The position numbers and the translations under genes are program-made. 41,245 nt of DNA from DASZOC01 sp035550975 (lineage in GTDB: Bacteria; Actinomycetota; CADDZG01; WHSQ01). The DNA is taken from assembly GCA_035550975.1 (NCBI GenBank), contig DASZOC010000009.1, positions 1 to 41,245 on the forward strand, written 5' to 3'. Below are positions 1 to 6,678 of the stretch, one piece after another. The notes beneath the pieces were generated by a model. It worked only from the letters and a program-made list of their open reading frames with translations. It did not search any database and was not told where the DNA came from. Each line of letters begins with the position of its first letter. Position 1 is the first letter of the stretch.

Positions 1-210
1 CACGCGTTCGAACGCGCGCGCCCACAGCGCACCGAACCCCGAGTCGATCTCGGGCGAGGTCACGAAGTGCCCGCTCCACCCGGTGCGGCGACGACCCGAC
101 GCGTAGTAACCGTGGTACGGATCGTAGAGAGCCAGCGACATGAACGCGGCGAACGGAAGCGGGCCGCGCTCCTCGATCCGCTCGATCAGCCGGTTCTGGA
201 GCTGGTTCAC
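1..210 (-). CDS. MidA-family SAM-dependent methyltransferase (N-terminal fragment)
   Basis: This is a gene cut by the left edge of the window; the first 70 codons are visible on the minus strand. The start is GTG at 210-208, which overlaps the TGA stop of the upstream TPR gene (209-207) in a GTGA junction. The visible protein has the N-terminal signature of the MidA/NDUFAF7 family (Methyltransf_28, DUF185): a short helix, then GPLPFAAFMSLALYDPYHGY (residues 16-35) and HFVTSPEID (48-56). Family members are class I SAM-dependent methyltransferases; the mitochondrial member methylates an arginine of a complex I subunit, while the bacterial substrate is usually unknown. The SAM-binding core lies outside the window, so catalytic residues cannot be checked. 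The coupling suggests co-expression with the TPR protein. Confidence 0.85.
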   Translation of the reverse strand, partial: MNQLQNRLIERIEERGPLPFAAFMSLALYDPYHGYYASGRRRTGWSGHFVTSPEIDSGFGALWARAFERV

Positions 211-548
211 CCCGGTCGCTTGGGAGCGGCCTTCGGGACCTTCTTCATGGCCGCGGACGCAGACGATCGCATGTCCTCGTACCACCTTCTCTTGTCATGG
301 TGGGTATGTACGTGCTCGAGGGCGCGCTCGATGATGCGGACGACCTCTGCGTGCTGGGCCCTGTCGGAATAGACATAGATCAGCCGGTCGTAGGGGCCGG
401 GCGAGTCGAAGCGCGCCGCAACGGCCTGTTCGTAGAGCTGCACGGCTTCTTCCATCCGGCCGAGCTGCTCGAGGTTCTGGCCGCGTAGGAAACGCTGCAC
501 GAGCTCGACGGCAGAGGTGGCCTCGTCTGACGTTCCTCGAGAGTCCAT
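207..548 (-). CDS. Small tetratricopeptide-repeat-like protein
   Basis: This is a short minus-strand gene of 113 residues from ATG 548; an in-frame GTG at 578 would add 10 residues. Neither start has a clear ribosome binding site, so the start is uncertain. The middle is a helical TPR-like unit: LVQRFLRGQNLEQLGRMEEA, then VQLYEQAVAA, then PGPYDRLIYVY and EVVRIIERALEHV. The tail is rich in Lys, Ala and Pro. TPR proteins are protein-interaction scaffolds; the partner here is not evident. It is translationally coupled (GTGA) to the MidA-like methyltransferase and divergent from the aldolase, with the two 5' ends only about 45 bases apart. No signal peptide or membrane segment is seen. Confidence 0.7.
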   Translation of the reverse strand: MDSRGTSDEATSAVELVQRFLRGQNLEQLGRMEEAVQLYEQAVAARFDSPGPYDRLIYVYSDRAQHAEVVRIIERALEHVHTHHDKRRWYEDMRSSASAAMKKVPKAAPKRPG

Positions 549-553
549 ACAAT
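527..553 (+). promoter_or_regulatory. Candidate promoter of the aldolase gene
   Basis: A good -10 hexamer, TACAAT (548-553), lies 38 bases before the aldolase ATG. A weak -35-like CTGACG (527-532) sits 15 bases upstream, shorter than ideal. A transcript from about 560 would carry the strong AGGAGG at 582-587. The -10 overlaps the ATG of the divergent TPR gene, so the two 5' regions share this DNA. This is a pattern-based prediction only. Confidence 0.4.
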
Positions 554-591
554 CAATGGAATCACAGGCTCTACCCACCCGAGGAGGGGAG

Positions 592-1611
592 ATGGCTGAT
601 CAACTGAGCTCCACGGCGCGCGCTCTCGTTGCCGCCAACAAGGGGATCCTTGCCGCCGACGAGAGCTTTCCTACGATCGAGAAGCGCTTCAAGACCATCA
701 ACATCGAGAACAACGAAGACAACCGGCGGGCCTATCGCGACATGCTGTTCGGTACGCCCGGGCTCGAAGAGTTCATCAGCGGCGTCATCCTCTTCGACGA
801 GACCCTGCGCCAGTCGACAAGCGATGGGACGGCGTTCGCGGAGGTCCTGGCGGCGCGGGACATCATCCCCGGCATCAAGGTCGACGCCGGGGCCAAAGAT
901 CTCGCGAACCATCCCGGCGAGAAGGTGACGGAGGGGCTCGACGGGCTCCGTGACCGTCTGAACGAATACGCGGGTTTGGGGGCGCGCTTCACGAAGTGGC
1001 GCGCCGTGATCACGATCGGAGACGGCATCCCAACGGATTACTGCATCCGCGCCAACGCTCATGCACTGGGGCGGTACGCGGCGCTGTCGCAGGAAGCCGG
1101 GCTGGTGCCGATCGTCGAACCGGAGGTTCTGATGGACGGCGACCATTCCATCGACCGCTGCTATGAGGTCACGGCGCGGACCCTGACGGCCGTCTTCGAG
1201 GAGCTCGACGCGGCGCGGGTCGCGCTCGAAGGGACCCTGTTGAAGACGAACATGGTGCTGTCCGGGAAAGACGCGGCGGACCAGGCGGACGTCGAAGAGG
1301 TCGCCCGCCGCACCGTTCAGGTGCTGGGTGAGACTGTCCCGAGCTCGATCCCGGGGATCGTCTTCCTCTCGGGCGGCCAGAGCGACGAGTTGGCCACCGC
1401 GCACCTGAATGCGATGAATCGGATCGACCACGGCCCCTGGGAGCTGAGCTTCTCTTACGGACGCGCTCTGCAGGCACCGTCGTTGAAGGCATGGAAGGGC
1501 GAAGCCTCCAACGTAGAGGCCGGACGCCGCGCCCTCTTCCACCGCGCCAAGTTGAACGGCGCGGCACGGTCGGGCTCCTACAGCGAGGACATGGAGAACG
1601 AAGCCGCCTGA
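592..1611 (+). CDS. Class I fructose-bisphosphate aldolase
   Basis: This 339-residue protein cleaves fructose 1,6-bisphosphate to dihydroxyacetone phosphate and glyceraldehyde 3-phosphate by Schiff-base chemistry in the cytoplasm (glycolysis and gluconeogenesis). The start is ATG 592 behind AGGAGG at 582-587; an upstream in-frame ATG at 517 has no such site and would overlap the promoter. The class I residues are visible: Asp23 in LAADES, Lys135 in FTKWR, Glu176 in VPIVEPEV, and the Schiff-base Lys218 in ALEGTLLKTNM, followed by the phosphate-binding FLSGGQSDE. Length is near that of other class I enzymes of this type. Many well-known actinobacteria rely on class II aldolase, so the class I form is a mild lineage clue. 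The next gene starts 13 bases downstream, so co-transcription is likely. Confidence 0.95.
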   Translation: MADQLSSTARALVAANKGILAADESFPTIEKRFKTINIENNEDNRRAYRDMLFGTPGLEEFISGVILFDETLRQSTSDGTAFAEVLAARDIIPGIKVDAGAKDLANHPGEKVTEGLDGLRDRLNEYAGLGARFTKWRAVITIGDGIPTDYCIRANAHALGRYAALSQEAGLVPIVEPEVLMDGDHSIDRCYEVTARTLTAVFEELDAARVALEGTLLKTNMVLSGKDAADQADVEEVARRTVQVLGETVPSSIPGIVFLSGGQSDELATAHLNAMNRIDHGPWELSFSYGRALQAPSLKAWKGEASNVEAGRRALFHRAKLNGAARSGSYSEDMENEAA

Positions 1612-1624
1612 GACGCGCAGACGC

Positions 1625-2884
1625 ATGAGGCCCGGCGCGCGCCTCGTCGCTGCCCTGTGCCTCCTTGCGACGTTCCTGCCGCTGGAAGCGGCGAACGGTC
1701 AGACGCCGGTGGCCGCGGGGGAGCGAGCCGCGATCCAGGAGCTGCTGGATCGGCGGGCGGAAGCGGTGCTGAGTCGCGATCGGGCGGCGTTCGCCGCCAC
1801 GATCGATCCGGGAGCAACCGCGTTCCGACGCGACCAGCTGCGGATGTTCGACAGGGCACGGTCCATCCGCTTCGCGACCTACGATCTGACCGCCGACTGG
1901 ACCCGTTACGGGAACCTGGCACGGCCTGCCGACGGCAAAAAGTACGCGGACGCAGACGCGATCGCAATACCACTGACGCAGGAGCGATACCGCGTCAGGT
2001 CGTTCGACCCCGCGCCGGCAGTGGAGGACGTGTACTTTACGTTCGTCCGTCGCGAGGGGCGCTGGTATATCGGGGGCGACTCGGACCTCGAGGACATCGG
2101 TCTCTTCTCCGTGCGGCACCCGTGGGACTTCGCACGGCTCTCCAAGGCCACGAGCGAGAGCTTCATGGCGCTGAGGCCGCAATGCTCGAGTGACTGCGGT
2201 GTCCAGTCGGAGCTGCTGGATCTCGCCGAGAGCTCGCTCAAGAGGCTGGACGCGGCGTGGCCCGTCGAGTGGTCGCGCAAGGTCATCTTGGTCGTCCCGC
2301 CGTCGGATGCCGCGCTCGCGAGGATGCTTCAGGCGTCGTTCGATCCGTCGAGATTCGTCGCGTTCGCGTACGCGACGATCGATCCGGACGATCTTTCGTA
2401 CGCAGGGAACCGGATCCTGGTCAACCCACCGGTGATCGCGGGGCGACCGCGCGAGGAAGTCATCCGGATCCTCACACACGAGTTGCTTCACGTCGCGACG
2501 CGCGAGCTCGCGGGACCGTTCATCCCGCTGTTCATCGACGAGGGCATCGCAGAGTTCGTGGGCTATGGCGGTGTGCCCGGACTCGCGTACCTGGATGCGA
2601 TCGTCGGCTCCGGCGCCTTCGACCACAAGCTGCCGCAAGACTTCAGTTTCTCGTCCGGCAGCGGAAACGATATCTACCTGAGCTACCAGGAAGGTCAGTC
2701 GGCAGTCCGGTACTTCATCGACACGTGGGGCATGAAGCGGTTCGTCTCGTTCTACAAGCGGCTTGGAAGAGCGCGCGTGACTGCCGGGTTGGCGGGATGG
2801 CATCTCGAGCGCGCGTTGCGACAGACGATCGGCATCGGCTTACGCGGTTTCGAGAAACGGTGGGCAAGTAGCATCGGGTCATGA
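1625..2884 (+). CDS. Secreted zincin-like metallopeptidase (peptidase MA-like)
   Basis: This 419-residue protein has an N-terminal signal peptide (basic residues 1-6, hydrophobic core 7-20, likely cleavage near residues 23-26), so it should be exported. Residues about 31-160 resemble an NTF2-like or other small alpha/beta domain. The C-terminal half carries a gluzincin signature: THELLHVATRE with His285, Glu286 and His289, then FIDEGIAEFVG, where Glu306 would be the third zinc ligand. This matches the peptidase MA/M1-like fold in which HExxH is followed by an EGxAE motif. The substrate is unknown. Its TGA stop overlaps the thrS ATG (ATGA, 2881-2884), so it is translationally coupled to a tRNA synthetase, with no obvious functional link. 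There are no membrane segments beyond the signal. Confidence 0.75.
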   Translation: MRPGARLVAALCLLATFLPLEAANGQTPVAAGERAAIQELLDRRAEAVLSRDRAAFAATIDPGATAFRRDQLRMFDRARSIRFATYDLTADWTRYGNLARPADGKKYADADAIAIPLTQERYRVRSFDPAPAVEDVYFTFVRREGRWYIGGDSDLEDIGLFSVRHPWDFARLSKATSESFMALRPQCSSDCGVQSELLDLAESSLKRLDAAWPVEWSRKVILVVPPSDAALARMLQASFDPSRFVAFAYATIDPDDLSYAGNRILVNPPVIAGRPREEVIRILTHELLHVATRELAGPFIPLFIDEGIAEFVGYGGVPGLAYLDAIVGSGAFDHKLPQDFSFSSGSGNDIYLSYQEGQSAVRYFIDTWGMKRFVSFYKRLGRARVTAGLAGWHLERALRQTIGIGLRGFEKRWASSIGS

Positions 2885-4818
2885 CAGTCCCGGTCACTGC
2901 GGATGGTGCGAGCGACGGCTTCGCCCTCGCGAAAGCCGCGTCGGTACCCGGTCCCGTGATCCTCGTGGTCGACGGGCAACAGAAAGACCTCTCTTACGTC
3001 CCTCCAGAGGGAGCGTCGGTCGAGGTCGTAACCCAGGACGAGGACCTGGGTCGTGAGGTGATGCGGCACTCGACGGCGCACGTGCTCGCACAGGCGGTGC
3101 TGCGTCTCTACCCCGGCGCGAAGTACTCGATCGGCCCCCCCATCGAAGACGGCTTCTATTACGACTTCGACGTCGACAACCCGTTCACGCCGGAGGACCT
3201 GGAGCGGATCGAGGCCGAGATGCGCAAGATCGTCAAGGAGAACCAGCGCTTCGAGCGGGCCGAAGTAAGCAGAGAAGAGGCGCTAAGCCTGTTCTCTGCG
3301 CAGCCTTACAAGACCGAGATCATCGAAGGCGTCGCCGGCGATGCCGAGGGGGCCGAGCGAGAGGGCGGCGGCGGCGAGGTGATCTCCGTCTACCGCAACA
3401 CGTCCGGCGGCGAAGAAGCGTTCGTCGACCTGTGCCGCGGCCCCCACGTTCCCGGTACGAGTCGCATCAAGGCCTTCAAGTTGCTGCGTTCCTCCGGCGC
3501 GTACTGGCGCGGCGACGAGAAGCGCCCGATGTTGCAGCGCATCTACGGGACGGCATGGGAATCGAGAGACGCCCTCGAGGCGTATCTGCATCGACTCGAG
3601 GAGGCCGAGAAGCGCGACCACCGCAAGCTGGGCCGCGACCTGGAGCTCTTCTCGTGGCCCGAAGAGGTCGGCCCCGCACTGGCGATCTGGCACCCGAAGG
3701 GGGCGATCGTGCGCATGACCCTCGAGAACCTCGCGCGCGAGATGCACCTCCAGCGCGGGTACGAGCCGGTGTTCACGCCGCACCTCGGGAAGTCCACGTT
3801 GTGGGAGACGAGCGGCCACCTCGACTTCTATCGCGACAACATGTTCCCGGCGATGGAGGTCGAGGGGGCCGAGTACTTCGCGAAGCCGATGAACTGCCCC
3901 TTCCACGCGCTCGTCTACCGGAGCAAGACCAGGTCCTACCGTGAGCTACCGATCCGTCTGTCGGAGCTCGGCACCGTCTACCGCTACGAGCGCAGCGGAG
4001 TGCTGCATGGGCTCTTGCGCGGGCGCGGATTCACGCAGGACGACTCGCACATCTTCTGCACGACCGACCAGATCATCGACGAGATGCTGGGGGTCGTCGA
4101 TTTCTTCAAGGCCCTGTACGGGACGGTAGGGCTCGGGCCCGACGAGACGCACTTCTCGACGCGGCCGGAGAAGTCTGTCGGGACGGATGAGCAGTGGGAG
4201 TTGGCCGAGGCGGCGATCCGCGACGCGCTGGAGAAGGCGGGGCTGCCGTACGAGGTAGCGGCGGGCGAAGGAACCTTCTACGGGCCGAAGATCGACATCC
4301 ACGTCCGCGACGCGATCGGGCGATTGTGGCAGGTCTGTACGATCCAGGTCGACTTCCAGACACCCGACCGCTTCGGACTCGAGTACACCGACGCATCCGG
4401 CCATCGCGTCACGCCCGTGATGATCCATCGAGCGCTATACGGCTCGGTCGAGCGCTTCATCGGTGTGCTCACGGAGCATTTCGCCGGCGCGTTCCCGGTG
4501 TGGCTGGCACCGGTGCAGGCGGTGCTCGTCCCGATCGCCGATCGTCACATCGCGTATGCCGAAACGGTAGCCGCTCGGCTGCGCGACAAAGGCGCCAGAG
4601 TCGAGGTCGACGACTCCGACAACACGATGGGGGCGAAGATCCGGCACCACCAGATGCAGAAGGTTCCTTACATGTTGATCGTCGGTGACGACGAGGCCGC
4701 GGACCAGACCGTCTCGGTGCGGCGGCGTTCGGGCGACGAGAGCAGGGGAGTGGACGTCGGGCGCTTCGCCGAACAGCTCGCAGAGGAGATCGCGCAGCGC
4801 ACGATCGAAGCCGGATAG
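2881..4818 (+). CDS. thrS: Threonine--tRNA ligase
   Basis: This 645-residue protein is a full-length threonyl-tRNA synthetase, which charges tRNA(Thr) and hydrolyses mis-made Ser-tRNA(Thr). The order of domains is a rather divergent N-terminal TGS region (about 1-55), the editing domain with HSTAHVLA (His63, His67) and the CRGPH metal site, the class II catalytic core with the zinc-ligand Cys in MNCPFH, motif 2 (YRYERSG then RGFTQDDSHIF) and motif 3 near PVMIHRALYGSVERFI, and a C-terminal anticodon-binding domain (about 540-645). A Gly/Glu-rich insert (GDAEGAEREGGGGE) lies inside the editing region. The start is ATG 2881, coupled to the upstream peptidase gene. The HIT gene begins on the base after its stop, the order seen in many actinobacteria. 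Confidence 0.98.
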   Translation: MTVPVTADGASDGFALAKAASVPGPVILVVDGQQKDLSYVPPEGASVEVVTQDEDLGREVMRHSTAHVLAQAVLRLYPGAKYSIGPPIEDGFYYDFDVDNPFTPEDLERIEAEMRKIVKENQRFERAEVSREEALSLFSAQPYKTEIIEGVAGDAEGAEREGGGGEVISVYRNTSGGEEAFVDLCRGPHVPGTSRIKAFKLLRSSGAYWRGDEKRPMLQRIYGTAWESRDALEAYLHRLEEAEKRDHRKLGRDLELFSWPEEVGPALAIWHPKGAIVRMTLENLAREMHLQRGYEPVFTPHLGKSTLWETSGHLDFYRDNMFPAMEVEGAEYFAKPMNCPFHALVYRSKTRSYRELPIRLSELGTVYRYERSGVLHGLLRGRGFTQDDSHIFCTTDQIIDEMLGVVDFFKALYGTVGLGPDETHFSTRPEKSVGTDEQWELAEAAIRDALEKAGLPYEVAAGEGTFYGPKIDIHVRDAIGRLWQVCTIQVDFQTPDRFGLEYTDASGHRVTPVMIHRALYGSVERFIGVLTEHFAGAFPVWLAPVQAVLVPIADRHIAYAETVAARLRDKGARVEVDDSDNTMGAKIRHHQMQKVPYMLIVGDDEAADQTVSVRRRSGDESRGVDVGRFAEQLAEEIAQRTIEAG

Positions 4819-5310
4819 ATGCAGCGGCTGTGGAGCCCGTGGCGCATGGCGTACATGAGCTCCGACTCGTTCGGCAGCGACGAAGGAAGTGACGGCTGCT
4901 TCCTGTGCGCACATGCGGCGGCGGACGACGAAGCCGCGGCCCACGTGGTTCACAAAGCAGCCCACTCTTTCGTCGTGTTGAACAGATACCCCTACAACAC
5001 GGGGCACGTGATGATCGCCCCGAACGAACACGTCGGCGATCTCAACTCGCTCGACCCGGGCACGCGCGCTGAGATCATGGAGCTGGTGACACGCGCGACC
5101 GTCGTGATCGAGGATGCGATGGGTGCTCAGGGTTTCAACGTCGGCATCAACCAGGGTGTGGCCGCGGGAGCGGGCGTACCGGGACACCTACACGTCCATG
5201 TCGTCCCGCGCTGGGGCGGTGACACCAACTTCATGCCGGTCGTCGGCGACACCAAAGTGCTACCGGAGATGCTCGACGACACCTACGCCAAGCTCCGCGC
5301 CGCCTTCTGA
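4819..5310 (+). CDS. HIT-family nucleotide hydrolase/phosphorylase
   Basis: This 163-residue protein is of the histidine-triad family, which cleaves or transfers nucleotidyl groups (for example Ap4A or AMP-adducts) through a nucleotidylated histidine. The triad is PGHLHVHVVPRW, with His123, His125 and His127. An N-terminal CFLC (Cys27, Cys30) looks like half of the structural zinc site common in the Ap4A-phosphorylase-like branch. The core NRYPYNTGHVMIAP strand and the NVGINQG motif are typical. ATG 4819 follows the thrS stop with no gap, implying coupling. In many actinobacteria this gene sits between thrS and pgsA; here an accessory gene and the convergent EF-G2 gene separate it from pgsA. 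Confidence 0.93.
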   Translation: MQRLWSPWRMAYMSSDSFGSDEGSDGCFLCAHAAADDEAAAHVVHKAAHSFVVLNRYPYNTGHVMIAPNEHVGDLNSLDPGTRAEIMELVTRATVVIEDAMGAQGFNVGINQGVAAGAGVPGHLHVHVVPRWGGDTNFMPVVGDTKVLPEMLDDTYAKLRAAF

Positions 5311-5393
5311 GGTCCAACCACAGAACGAACACACGCACATCACGCGCGGCGATCCACGCTGCCGACGCGACTCCCACCGCGGGACGTTCCGGT

Positions 5394-5434
5394 GTCGCTG
5401 AGTCTCGGTTGGCGGGACTGGACGCTGCGAGAAG
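5394..5434. repeat. Hairpin repeat unit A
   Basis: This 41-bp unit is centred on an imperfect inverted repeat, AGTCTCG-GTTGG-CGGGACT (5401-5419), followed by a conserved tail with GCGAGAAG. It matches unit B at 34 of 41 positions. It lies about 160 bases upstream of the AbiEi-like gene. The 3' end GCGAGAAGG (5427-5435) also has an inverted partner, CCTTCTCGC, at 5489-5497. Possible roles are an operator, a REP-like element or a transcript-end structure. Confidence 0.7.
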
Positions 5435-5497
5435 GCTGCTTTACGCCCGCGTGATCGCCCGGCAGGGGCCGCGTCCTCAGGCCCGCGACCTTCTCGC

Positions 5498-5538
5498 GTC
5501 ACTGAGTCCCGCCTGGCGCGACTGAACGCGGCGAGAAG
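5498..5538. repeat. Hairpin repeat unit B
   Basis: This is the second 41-bp copy: inverted repeat AGTCCCG-CCTGG-CGCGACT (5505-5523, one mismatched pair) then the tail ending GCGAGAAG. It starts 104 bp after unit A, close to ten helical turns. It ends 58 bases before the ATG of the AbiEi-like gene, where an operator could act. The rest of the 280-base gap 5311-5590 holds no convincing gene. Confidence 0.7.
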
Positions 5539-5584
5539 AGGAGCGGTTCCTTCCCCAGCGCCCGCTTCTGTCACACTTGGTTCC

Positions 5585-5590
5585 TAGGTT
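5585..5590 (+). promoter_or_regulatory. Candidate -10 element, AbiEi-like gene
   Basis: TAGGTT lies six bases before ATG 5597, the spacing expected if transcription begins at the start codon. No Shine-Dalgarno match better than AGG is present. No clear -35 is seen. The same arrangement occurs at four other genes in the window. Confidence 0.35.
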
Positions 5591-5596
5591 GTGCCG

Positions 5597-6541
5597 ATGG
5601 CTCGTTCACGCTCCTTGGCCGCGACAGGCCGTGGCCTCGAGGGTCTCCTCACTGCAGCCCTGGCCGCCGACGGCGTGTTCACGTACGAAGACGCCATGAG
5701 TGCGGGCGTCTCGCGTTCGGCCTTGGATCGAGCCGTGGGTCGCGGCCGGATCGAGAGGGTCCTGCCGCGCACCTACGTAGTTGCGGGTGTCCCGCGCACC
5801 TGGTGGCGGGATGCTCGCGCCGCGACCCGGTGGAGCGACGGGGTCCTGTCACACGGAGCGGCATCCTTCGCGCTCGGCCTCACCGACCGGGTGCCGGAAG
5901 TCATCGATGTTTCGGGCACCAACAGGCAGCGACCGCCCACAGGGACGGCGATCGTCCCTCACAACGTGGACGTGCTCCCACAAGAGATCGTCATCGTCCG
6001 CGAGATCCCGGTGACATCCGGGGCCCGGACGTTGCTCGACGTCGGCGCCGTCACCAGCGACCAGGAACTAGAAACGATGTTCGAGGAGGCTCTACGCCGC
6101 GGGCTCGTCAGTTGCGCTCGGTTGCGCTGGCAACTCCGGCATCGCGGTCGCAACGGGCGGCCGGGCACCGCCGCCCTGCGGAACCTGCTGGATCGCAGGG
6201 ATCCACGGCAGGCACCGGCGGAAAGCGTGCTCGAGACGAAGGTGGCACGTTGGTTCCGATCCACTCGACTGCCGCCGCCGACTCGCCAGTTCCGCGTCGT
6301 CCACGAGGGCCGTCACGTAGCGCGGCTCGACTTTGCGTACCCACGCTCTCAGCTGGCAATCGAAGCGCTCAGCTACCGGTGGCACTCCGGCCGTCGCGAG
6401 TGGCTCAAGGACAGGGACAAGAAGCGCCGTCTGGAGGCACTGGGGTGGACGGTGAAGTACGTGATCGAAGAGGACGTCGACGAGCGATCCGCCCAGCTCG
6501 AGCGGGAGATCGCGGCTGCGCTTGGGATCACGCTCTTCTGA
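5597..6541 (+). CDS. AbiEi-type winged-helix protein with C-terminal DUF559/Vsr-like nuclease-fold domain
   Basis: This 314-residue protein starts at ATG 5597, set by the -10-like TAGGTT just upstream; GTG 5591 is an alternative that adds two residues. Residues about 18-60 look like the AbiEi antitoxin winged helix (GVFTYEDAMSAGVSRSALDR then GRIERVLPRTYVV). The C-terminal part (about 208-293) resembles the DUF559/Vsr-like PD-(D/E)XK fold: ESVLETKVARWF, RHVARLDFAYP (Asp245), LAIEALSYRWHS (Glu256), then WLKDRDKKRRLEALGWTVKYV. The usual IEVDG segment reads IEALS, so catalysis is uncertain. Proteins of this architecture are common, multicopy and poorly understood in actinobacteria. No AbiEii-like toxin is next to it. 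Hairpin repeats lie on both sides, and it interrupts the thrS-HIT-pgsA order, suggesting acquisition. Confidence 0.8.
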   Translation: MARSRSLAATGRGLEGLLTAALAADGVFTYEDAMSAGVSRSALDRAVGRGRIERVLPRTYVVAGVPRTWWRDARAATRWSDGVLSHGAASFALGLTDRVPEVIDVSGTNRQRPPTGTAIVPHNVDVLPQEIVIVREIPVTSGARTLLDVGAVTSDQELETMFEEALRRGLVSCARLRWQLRHRGRNGRPGTAALRNLLDRRDPRQAPAESVLETKVARWFRSTRLPPPTRQFRVVHEGRHVARLDFAYPRSQLAIEALSYRWHSGRREWLKDRDKKRRLEALGWTVKYVIEEDVDERSAQLEREIAAALGITLF

Positions 6542-6543
6542 CC

Positions 6544-6583
6544 GCGCTCAGTCCCGGCTACCGGGACTGGACGACGGTAGAAG
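6544..6583. repeat. Hairpin repeat unit C
   Basis: This is the best-formed copy: a perfect 8-bp inverted repeat AGTCCCGG-CTA-CCGGGACT (6550-6568), then a tail ending GGTAGAAG. It matches unit A at 26 of the 34 positions from the AGTC core onward. It begins three bases after the stop of the AbiEi-like gene. It could serve as a transcript-end hairpin between this gene and the convergent EF-G2 gene, but no T-run follows on either strand. Confidence 0.7.
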
Positions 6584-6610
6584 AAGCGGGCCCTGGTGAA
6601 CGAACGGAAG

Positions 6611-6671
6611 CTTGGGGATCAGTCTCTTCTGAGCGCGTTCAGTCGCGCACAGCGGGGCTGCGTGACGTGAA
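6611..6671. repeat. Degenerate copy of the AbiEi-like gene's 3' end plus hairpin unit D
   Basis: About 91 bases after the end of the AbiEi-like gene its last codons recur: TTGGGGATCAGTCTCTTCTG (then A) would encode LGISLF and a stop, against LGITLF and a stop in the real gene. This is followed, as in the gene, by GCGCG-TTCAGTC, a decayed hairpin unit (about 6640-6671). It looks like the tail of a second, diverged copy of the same gene-plus-hairpin module, left by duplication or recombination. Confidence 0.6.
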
Positions 6672-6678
6672 AACCGAT

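Noticed and set aside
3..16. Palindrome CGCGTTCGAACGCG
   Set aside because: It lies within the MidA-like coding region and lacks the CGAAC-N4-GTTCG spacing of a LexA box.
1169..2803. 544-residue open frame on the minus strand
   Set aside because: Arg/Pro-rich translation with no motif; it is the shadow of the aldolase and zincin genes on the other strand, as expected in GC-rich DNA.
5394..5538. CRISPR-like repeat pair
   Set aside because: Only two degenerate units with dissimilar spacing elsewhere, and no cas genes.
6550..6568. Hairpin C read as a simple intrinsic terminator
   Set aside because: No T-run follows on either strand, and related hairpins lie upstream of the gene, so a repeat element explains it better; a secondary terminator role stays possible.
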